A stretch of 64,000 bases of DNA from an uncultured Dysosmobacter sp. (lineage in GTDB: Bacteria; Bacillota; Clostridia; Oscillospirales; Oscillospiraceae): contig CAKTOO010000013.1 in assembly GCA_934590165.1 (NCBI GenBank), positions 10,689 through 74,688 on the forward strand, read 5' to 3'. The notes beneath the pieces were generated by a model. It did not search any database, was not told where the DNA came from, and worked only from the letters and a program-made list of their open reading frames with translations. Every line of letters starts with the position of its first letter. The first letter of the stretch is position 1. Shown here in pieces: positions 57,939 to 64,000 of this stretch. The translations under genes were made by a program, and so were the position numbers.

Positions 57939-59525
57939 ATGAAGAGAGAAGATATGCTCTGCCGTGTATCGGGTGTACTCTTAAAATGTGCAGACCTGAT
58001 CTTTGCCGCGCTTTTCGCATTTGTCGTTGTGAGAGTTACCTGGAATACACAGCACATTATTCCTGGAAGTGTCGGACGGTATATCACTATATGCTTCCTG
58101 TGGATCATCCTAGTTGGCTGCTGTGTTTTCTTGTGGAGAAAACTCTTACGGGGAAAGGACTATAAAAGGCGGCTCTTGCTTGTGGCATTTGCCCTGCAAG
58201 CCATATATGTATGGGCTGTTTACTCGCAGGTAGATTCGGATGCTTACGTTATCACCTACATAGCGTACCATTTTGCGCAGGGAGATCTTGCAGCACTGGA
58301 GGGTTTTTGGAGGGAGTACCTGGCGGTATATACAAATAACATACCGGCCACAGCCGTCCTCACCGCGGTCTTTACTGTGTGGATGCCTGATACGCTGGAG
58401 CAGGCGTGGCTGCTCCTGAGTGTGATGGCGGCTGTACTGTCGGATATTGCACTTCTGTTTATTTTCAAGCTCGTTAAGACCGTGGTCAATGAAATGGCGG
58501 CCATCGTGGCAATGGCCCTGGCCATCGCGTCGATCTCCCTGAGCGAGCCAAGCACCATCCTTTATTCGGACATAATGGTGTTGTGGACCACACCTGCCGC
58601 ACTGTATGCGATCACGCACGGCAGAATGGGGGAAAAGCGATACATTGGGGCTGCGGGAGCCTTATTGGCGATAGGCTCTTGGATTAAACCGCAGAGTCTG
58701 ATTGTGACCATCGCAGTCGGTATTATGCTGATCCTTGAATGGATGGGTGAGCCGGGTAAGGAGCAGAGAAAGCTGGTGGGAAAGCGCGGGGCGCTGCTGA
58801 TTGGCTGCTTTCTGATCGTGCTGCTGGGCCTGTCTGCTATTACAAATGCGGCGGTCGATTTGATAGGAAAAGAGTATGTGGAACAAAATGAGATGCCAGC
58901 CATCCATTTTGTGGCCATGGGGCTGAATCCTGAAACAAACGGAGCATACAGCGAAGACGATGTTGTCGATATGAAAAGCACGGTGGGGCATGAAGCCAAG
59001 ATGGAGCTTTGCCGCAGCAAGATCTCGGCCAGGTTAAAGGATATGGGCCTGCTTGGATTGCTGAGACATATCGATGGTAAGCTGGCTCATGGAGCGGGAA
59101 ACGGAACTTTTACGTCAGGGCGTGAATGGCGCGGGGCCCTTCTGAATGATTCGCTCCAGGCGGTCCGTATCCAGAACTGGACAGTCGTTTATGAGACAAA
59201 ATTTCAAGAATTTACTTCAGTATGGATCCAATGCGGATATTTGTTCATGCTGGTCCTGAGCTTGCACAGTGCGATATACGCACTCTCTGCCAAGAGAAGA
59301 GAAACAGAGCCGACCCAATGGTTTTTGACCAATGTCTGCCGGATCGCAATGATCGGAACGGTACTGATGCTGGTCGTTTTGGAACGGAATCTGCGATATA
59401 TGTATGCCGTCCTGCCCTGTATGATTTTTTTGACGGCTTATGATCTGAAAAAGATCAGCGATGAACTGCGGCAAAAAAGGGCGCCATACAAAAATAAGCG
59501 CTGTGCGGAACACAGTGCCTGCTAA
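57939..59525 (+). CDS. Multispanning membrane protein, probably a GT-C glycosyltransferase
   Basis: 528 residues with about 11 hydrophobic helices. An acidic loop after the second or third helix (QVDSDAYVITYIAYHF) resembles the catalytic aspartate loop of GT-C enzymes that use polyprenyl-phosphate sugars. A large loop lies at about 305-420. The GtrB-like gene next door makes such a donor, supporting this role, but family membership is not certain. Confidence 0.65.
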   Translation: MKREDMLCRVSGVLLKCADLIFAALFAFVVVRVTWNTQHIIPGSVGRYITICFLWIILVGCCVFLWRKLLRGKDYKRRLLLVAFALQAIYVWAVYSQVDSDAYVITYIAYHFAQGDLAALEGFWREYLAVYTNNIPATAVLTAVFTVWMPDTLEQAWLLLSVMAAVLSDIALLFIFKLVKTVVNEMAAIVAMALAIASISLSEPSTILYSDIMVLWTTPAALYAITHGRMGEKRYIGAAGALLAIGSWIKPQSLIVTIAVGIMLILEWMGEPGKEQRKLVGKRGALLIGCFLIVLLGLSAITNAAVDLIGKEYVEQNEMPAIHFVAMGLNPETNGAYSEDDVVDMKSTVGHEAKMELCRSKISARLKDMGLLGLLRHIDGKLAHGAGNGTFTSGREWRGALLNDSLQAVRIQNWTVVYETKFQEFTSVWIQCGYLFMLVLSLHSAIYALSAKRRETEPTQWFLTNVCRIAMIGTVLMLVVLERNLRYMYAVLPCMIFLTAYDLKKISDELRQKRAPYKNKRCAEHSAC

Positions 59526-59557
59526 GTGGTGCGTTTTTTGAAATTGGAGAGCTTACT

Positions 59558-60499
59558 ATGAAGAAATTATATATCATTATCCCCTGTTACAATGAAGAAC
59601 AGGTACTTCCTGTGACGGCACCCATGTTTTTGGAGAAGATCGAACAGCTGGCTGCCTGCGGCAAGATCAGTCCGGATAGCCGGATCCTTTTCGTCAATGA
59701 CGGTTCCCGTGATAAGACGTGGGAGATTATCTGCGGCCTTGCCCGTCAGGATCCCCATTATATCGGTATCAGCCAGAGCCGCAACCGCGGGCATCAGAAT
59801 GCCGTTCTGGCTGGCCTGATGGAGGCGAAGGATGTTTGCGATATGACGATCTCCATCGACTGTGATGGCCAGGATGATATCAACGCCATGGATGAAATGG
59901 TAGATCGGTATCTGGAGGGCTATGAGGTCGTTTACGGGGTCCGCAGCAAGCGGGAGACAGATACATTTTTCAAGCGTTTCACTGCGGAGAGTTTCTATAA
60001 GCTTCTGAATGCGATGGGCGCCGAGGTCGTGTTCAACCATGCGGATTACCGTCTGCTGAGTGCCCGTGTTTTACAGGAATTTGCAGAATTCGGTGAAGTG
60101 AACCTGTTTCTCCGCGGCATGATCCCCCTTGTGGGCTTCAGAAGTACGACTGTTCCTTATGAACGGCATGAGCGTATCGCAGGAGAGAGTCATTATCCAT
60201 TGTCAAAGATGCTGGCATTGGCAATCGATGGAATCACAAGCCTTTCAATCAAGCCGCTGCGGATCATCACTGCCTTTGGCGTGCTGGTGGCTGCCATCAG
60301 CTTTGCCGGCGTTGTCTGGGCGCTGCTCTCCGTACTGCGGGGGAATGCTGTCAGCGGCTGGGGAAGCATGACCTGCATCATTTGCTTTGTCTCCGGCGTT
60401 CAGCTGATCTGCATGGGTGTGATGGGTGAATACATCGGAAAGATATACCTGGAAAGTAAGCACAGACCCAGATACATCATCAGTGAAAGAACATATTAA
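59558..60499 (+). CDS. gtrB: GtrB-like polyprenyl-phosphate glycosyltransferase
   Basis: 313 residues. GT2 core (YIIIPCYNEEQVLPVTAPMFLEKI, RILFVNDGSRDKTW, ISIDCDGQDDINAMDEMV) followed by two C-terminal transmembrane helices (about 230-255 and 268-292), the GtrB layout. It transfers a sugar to undecaprenyl phosphate. Works with the GtrA flippase encoded at 61715. Confidence 0.93.
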   Translation: MKKLYIIIPCYNEEQVLPVTAPMFLEKIEQLAACGKISPDSRILFVNDGSRDKTWEIICGLARQDPHYIGISQSRNRGHQNAVLAGLMEAKDVCDMTISIDCDGQDDINAMDEMVDRYLEGYEVVYGVRSKRETDTFFKRFTAESFYKLLNAMGAEVVFNHADYRLLSARVLQEFAEFGEVNLFLRGMIPLVGFRSTTVPYERHERIAGESHYPLSKMLALAIDGITSLSIKPLRIITAFGVLVAAISFAGVVWALLSVLRGNAVSGWGSMTCIICFVSGVQLICMGVMGEYIGKIYLESKHRPRYIISERTY

Positions 60500-61091
60500 A
60501 TTGTGTTTTTTGGGGGTCAGTTTTGCATTTAAGCTGCAGGCTGTATTTGTACTGCCGCTTTTCTTGTTTGTGTATTTCACGGAGCGGAAGTTTTCTGCCG
60601 CCCGGTTTTTGCTTGTTCCCTGTACCATGGCGATTTTGTCATCGCCAATCGTCCTGTGGGGGAGAAGTTTGACTGAGGTGGTGAAAATTTACTTCGATCA
60701 AACCGGTACATATCAGGCGATGTCAGTGAGTTACCCTTCCCCGTGGCTGCTATTGTGCCAGGCGTGGGAACAAACACAATATGTACATCTGAAAAATGCT
60801 GCCATTATTGTGGCGGTATTTGTTTTGGCAATGCTGATGGTTTGGTGAATCAGAAAGGCTTGCGCGCCAACGGGGAAGAACCTGTACATGATGGCGTTCC
60901 TGCTGGTGTATATGTGCGTATTATTTTTGCCATCCATGCACGAACGATACGGATATCTGTACGAAGTGTTCGCAATTATTTTGGCGATTTTGATCCCAAA
61001 GACGATCCCTCTGTGTGCGGGCCTATGTGCCACCAGTATGAATACGTACGGAATCTATCTGTTTGGAATTTCCGGAAACTGGTCTTTCTGA
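60484..61091 (+). pseudogene. C-terminal remnant of a GT-C-type membrane glycosyltransferase
   Basis: The reading frame gives HIKLCFLGVSFAFKLQAVFVLPLFLF...YPSPWLLLCQAWEQTQYVHLKNAAIIVAVFVLAMLMVW, then an in-frame TGA at 60846-60848. The same frame continues with ACAPTGKNLYMMAFLLVYMCVLFLPSMHERYGYLYEVFAIIL to 61091. This is membrane-protein text of the kind found in sugar transferases, without its N-terminal half and with a stop in the middle. Shorter frames start at 60426 and 60888. Confidence 0.65.
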
Positions 61092-61201
61092 ACATGTGCA
61101 AACCTGTTTTTCTACTGGCGTATACTTATTCTTTGAAAGAAGAGTTTCAACCCGGTATCATAGAAAAACAGATAAAGAAATTACCTGCAAGGAAAGAAGA
61201 A

Positions 61202-61681
61202 ATGCTTGAAAATTTAACAGCAACTACAGTTGGAAAGCTGACCAGGACATTCCTGCTTTCCATGGTCCCGGTTATTGAGCTGCGCGGCGGCCTGCCGTAC
61301 GGGATCGCATTGGGCCTTGATTATCCGCTGGCTTTAGCAGCTGCTGTCCTTGGAAACATGGTCCCGGTCCCATTGATCATCCTGTATATCCGGCATATAT
61401 TCCATTGGCTCCGGAAGCAAAGTCCGTGGTGGCATGAAAGAATAGAAGCGCTGGAAAGAAAAGCACACCTCAAGGGGCGGTTGGTCCGCAAGTACAGGAC
61501 TCTTGGCCTTTGCATTCTGGTAGCGATCCCGCTGCCGGGCACAGGCGCCTGGACCGGCGCTCTGGTGGCGGCGGTACTGGATATGCGGCTGAAAGACGCA
61601 GTTCCCACCATTTTCCTCGGCGTGTGCATCGCATCGGCCATCATGACGGCGGTGACCTACGGGGTGATCCGTATTTTATAA
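61202..61681 (+). CDS. Small multidrug export-like membrane protein (COG2426)
   Basis: 159 residues from the ATG at 61202 (GGAAAGAAGAA upstream). SMVPVIELRGGLPYGIALGLDYPLALAAAVLGNMVPVPLIILYI and LVAIPLPGTGAWTGALVAAVL are the conserved halves of the family (PF06695). Despite the name, drug export is not established; relatives sit among envelope genes, as here. About four membrane segments. Confidence 0.88.
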   Translation: MLENLTATTVGKLTRTFLLSMVPVIELRGGLPYGIALGLDYPLALAAAVLGNMVPVPLIILYIRHIFHWLRKQSPWWHERIEALERKAHLKGRLVRKYRTLGLCILVAIPLPGTGAWTGALVAAVLDMRLKDAVPTIFLGVCIASAIMTAVTYGVIRIL

Positions 61682-61714
61682 ACCAACAGTGAACTGTAAC
61701 GGAGAGATGGGTAC

Positions 61715-62125
61715 ATGATGAATTTGAAAAAACTGCTGAACAGCCAGGGATTTCGCCAGCTGTTCTCCTACCTGATCGTGGGCGGGATCGCAACGATTGT
61801 GGAGTGGGTCTGCTTTTACATTTTTTCCTATCAGGCACACATCCACTATCTGCTGGCTACCACGCTGGCCTTTGCGATCTCCACCGCCGCCAACTGGCTG
61901 GCAGGACGGCTCCTGACGTTCCGGGACGCGGAAAAGCAGCCCATTTTGCAGGAGCTTGGGAAAATATACGCGGTCAGCGTCATCGGTCTGCTGCTCAATC
62001 TGCTGCTGATGTACCTGTTCGTGCAGAAGGCGGGACTGGCAAAGATGATGGGAAAAATCATTGCCACGATTCTTGTGTTCGCTTGGAATTTTATCATCCG
62101 GAAATTCTGGATCTATCGGAGATAA
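61715..62125 (+). CDS. gtrA: GtrA family membrane protein
   Basis: 136 residues with four transmembrane helices. Begins RQLFSYLIVGGIATIVEWVCFYIF and ends AWNFIIRKFWIYRR, both typical of GtrA, which is thought to flip the undecaprenyl-phosphate sugar made by GtrB. Last gene of the glycopolymer operon. Confidence 0.93.
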   Translation: MMNLKKLLNSQGFRQLFSYLIVGGIATIVEWVCFYIFSYQAHIHYLLATTLAFAISTAANWLAGRLLTFRDAEKQPILQELGKIYAVSVIGLLLNLLLMYLFVQKAGLAKMMGKIIATILVFAWNFIIRKFWIYRR

Positions 62126-62185
62126 GTGGACCAATACCAGAATCAGGAGAGAGAAAATGAAAAAAGATTCTAACAGCGTATAAAA

Positions 62186-62233
62186 GTCTCCACCTTGGCG
62201 CAAATGCGCTGAGGTGGAGATCAATCATTTTTG
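62186..62233 (+). terminator. Terminator at the end of the glycopolymer locus
   Basis: TCTCCACCT and AGGTGGAGA close a stem with an inner GCGC/GCGC pair, followed after 7 nt by ATTTTT. It lies about 60 bp after gtrA. Confidence 0.65.
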
Positions 62234-62655
62234 AGGGACATGGCATTCTTGTGGGGCGTTGGCTGGCAGGAGTTTTTCAGCCCAGAATTTGTCAGCCTGG
62301 CTCAGCACCGGCGCACTCTGCAGAACCCAAAGCAGGTATCTGTGCGGGTCAAGTTTGTTCTCCTTTGCGGTTTCAATCAAGCTGTAGATCACCGCGCTGG
62401 ATTGAGCGCCTGCCGGAGTATTGACAAAGAGCCAGTTCTTCCGGCCCATAACAAACGGCTTTATGCTGCGCTCAGCACGGTTATTGCTCAGTTCCAGTCT
62501 GCCGTCTTCCAGATAACGTACCAGGTATGTCCACTGCTCCAGCAGGTAATGCAGTGCCTTTCCAGGAGCAGATTTCGGTGCCGTTTTGGAGATCGTCTCA
62601 TTTGCCCATACCAATAGAGCGTCCAGAACCGGTTTTTCCTGTTCCAGGCGCTTAG
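62225..62655 (-). pseudogene. C-terminal fragment of an IS66-family transposase
   Basis: NNRAERSIKPFVMGRKNWLFVNTPAGAQSSAVIYSLIETAKENKLDP and the terminal ENAP-like tail are the IS66 TnpC end. The homology begins about 15 codons before the ATG, at LEQEKPVLDALLVWANE (near 62655), where it is fused to the tape-measure sequence. No DDE domain and no IS end are present upstream. Confidence 0.85.
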
Positions 62656-63862
62656 CATATCCTTACCGATGGCCATGCCAGCCGCCAGGCCCTTTGAGAA
62701 CTCCTGCCCTTTTTCGTAGCCGGCGTCCCAGTAGTCCTGATTCAGACTGGTATCGTTCCGGATGGCATCCACCAGTGTCTTTTCAGACTCCAGAGCGAGC
62801 TTGGCCCCGTCGCTGGCGTTGTATTCGTTCATTCCACGGACCTTTGCCTCCATGATGAGTCGGCCCATCTCGGCGGCGTCACCGCTGGCTTTTGCCGTCT
62901 GGTACTCGTCGGAGGCCATCATAGCGTCCATGGCGTCCCGGATATACTGCTCCTTGCTGTTTTCCAGCTCGGCTTTCCAAGCTCCAATAGCCTTGTTGGG
63001 CCTTGCCGCTCTCACCGGACAGCCAATCCCGCTGCGCCTGCAGGCCGGCCATACGGCCCTCGTTGTAGCCCTCGCCCATGGCGTTGTCCAGCTCCTGCGT
63101 CAGGCCTTCCACAGTGGAGGTGAGGCCGGAGAATGTCTTTGCCTGGTTCTCCATGGAGCCCGCGAAACTGTCCGTCATGGCCTGTAGGATGATTTCCGCG
63201 GCCTTGGTGCCCTTGATCTTTCCCTTGGATATCATGTCGTACATTTTGCCCTGGTTGACACCGTATGCATCAGCCAGCATCCCGACGGCGCCGATTCCAT
63301 GGTCATTGAGAATGTTCAGATACTCCAGGGAGGTCTTATTGCTGGACTTCATTCGGCCCAACGCCGTGGCCACCATGGTCATGTCGCTGGTGGACTGCCT
63401 CAGGGCAGCGCCGGCGTCACCGATGGTCTGTAGGACGGGCAGGATCTCGTCGGCTCCGTATTTGTACGTGGCCAGGGTCTTGCTCATGACCGTCAGATCA
63501 TCATAAAGGAACGGGGTATTGTTGGACATTTCCACCAAGTTGGCAAGATAAGTGTCCGCGATACCCGCATCGCCAAACAGGGTGGCAAGGGAGATGCGGT
63601 CAGTCTCACATCCGGCGGCGATTGCGCTGCCGGTAGTCAGGCTGCTCGACTGTTCCTGTGTGACGGTATCATAGGCGTCCTGCACATAGGACTTGAAGGC
63701 CGAGTCCTGCTTTTGGAAGACCTGGTTTCCTCCATTCAGAAGGCCCACACCTCCACCGATAGCAGCGCCGATGGCGGCGGTTACTGGGCCTGCCAGGGAC
63801 CCCATTGCGGCGCCAGATGCCTTGTTTTCGGTTTTGCTGAAAGCGTCACCCGTCTTCAGCAT
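62650..63862 (-). pseudogene. Phage tail tape-measure gene, frameshifted and truncated
   Basis: From 63862 the frame encodes a glycine-rich hydrophobic start (AAIGAAIGGGVGLLNGGNQVFQKQDSAFKSYVQ) and a tape-measure domain (VEMSNNTPFLYDDLTVMSKTLATYKYGADEILPVL, LNILNDHGIGAVGMLADAYGVNQGKMYDMI). Near 63003 the frame shifts by one base into RPNKAIGAWKAELENSKEQYIRDAMDAMM, which continues to MLSAW, where IS66 sequence begins. The rest of the gene is missing. It is a prophage relic. Confidence 0.8.
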
Positions 63863-64000
63863 CACGCAAGCATCTCTGGTTGGTAGTTGCTGTTTTCAAA
63901 GGAATCATCTACCTCACGGGTGTCGATGACCGTCTCCCCCGCCGGAGGCGCGGTGACAGGCCGGGCGGTGGTGGCGGCAACGGAGGCCGTGTAGCGCAGG
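63862..64000 (-). CDS. C-terminal end of a phage-like protein (partial)
   Basis: An open minus-strand frame enters from the window edge and ends ...TVIDTREVDDSFENSNYQPEMLA at TGA 63864-63862. It overlaps the tape-measure start (GTGATG). About 45 residues, Ala/Pro/Thr-rich, no family recognised. Position suggests it belongs to the same tail module. Confidence 0.5.
   Translation of the reverse strand, partial: LRYTASVAATTARPVTAPPAGETVIDTREVDDSFENSNYQPEMLA

Overview
The window looks like a chromosomal segment of a high-GC Clostridia, most plausibly an Oscillospiraceae-type gut anaerobe. The grounds are the GC-rich codon use of the backbone genes, strong Shine-Dalgarno sites, a type II thymidine kinase, citrate-lyase-type and TRAP-TAXI genes, MobP3-type mobilisation genes and a GtrA/GtrB/Rml glycopolymer locus. 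No species can be named from sequence alone.

Layout. 1-8.1 kb is housekeeping. A minus-strand run (mutY, two tiny membrane proteins, a DUF6487-like protein, tdk, a radical SAM protein, a MATE exporter) faces a plus-strand operon led by a MerR regulator with a membrane tail, followed by a YbjQ protein, a metallo-hydrolase and a Cys-rich protein. 8.1-9.7 kb is a graveyard of recombinase, transposase and kdpE fragments. 9.8-10.2 kb is a tRNA Met-Glu-Val operon. 10.2-20.1 kb is an integrative mobilisable element: an Mrr-like nuclease, tyrosine integrase, excisionase, Fic protein, Sel1-tailed MobP3 relaxase, accessory mobilisation protein, a Rep-like HTH protein and a DUF6076 protein. A decayed IS3 element follows.

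21.0-35.6 kb is the most interesting metabolic block. Ten or more minus-strand genes encode citrate-lyase-type subunits (citF, citE and an apparently frameshifted citD), a LeuCD-type hydro-lyase, a GGGtGRT protein with an Fe-S scaffold-like partner, a TAXI-type TRAP importer, a two-subunit aconitase X and a PrpF isomerase. They are read from a near-consensus sigma-54 promoter and controlled by a divergent PrpR-type activator. Together they could import an unsaturated or hydroxylated tri- or dicarboxylate, isomerise it, hydrate it and cleave it. The real substrate is not known. 36.1-41.0 kb adds ilvD, a 3-hydroxyacyl-CoA dehydrogenase and a TRAP DctQM permease that lacks a nearby solute-binding gene.

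41.0-42.4 kb is a relic-rich, largely non-coding stretch with degenerate repeats and a candidate structured small RNA that has its own promoter and terminator. It is followed by an orphan Card1-like (DUF1887) CARF nuclease. 43.9-62.1 kb is a glycopolymer locus: a tyrosine recombinase gene, an AT-rich segment bounded by perfect 14-bp inverted repeats (a candidate phase switch), a degenerate recombinase-like gene, rmlACBD, an ABC exporter, several glycosyltransferases (one a methyltransferase-GT4-GT2 fusion), a UDP-GlcNAc 2-epimerase and GtrB/GtrA. 62.2-64.0 kb is an IS66 transposase fragment abutting a broken prophage tape-measure gene.
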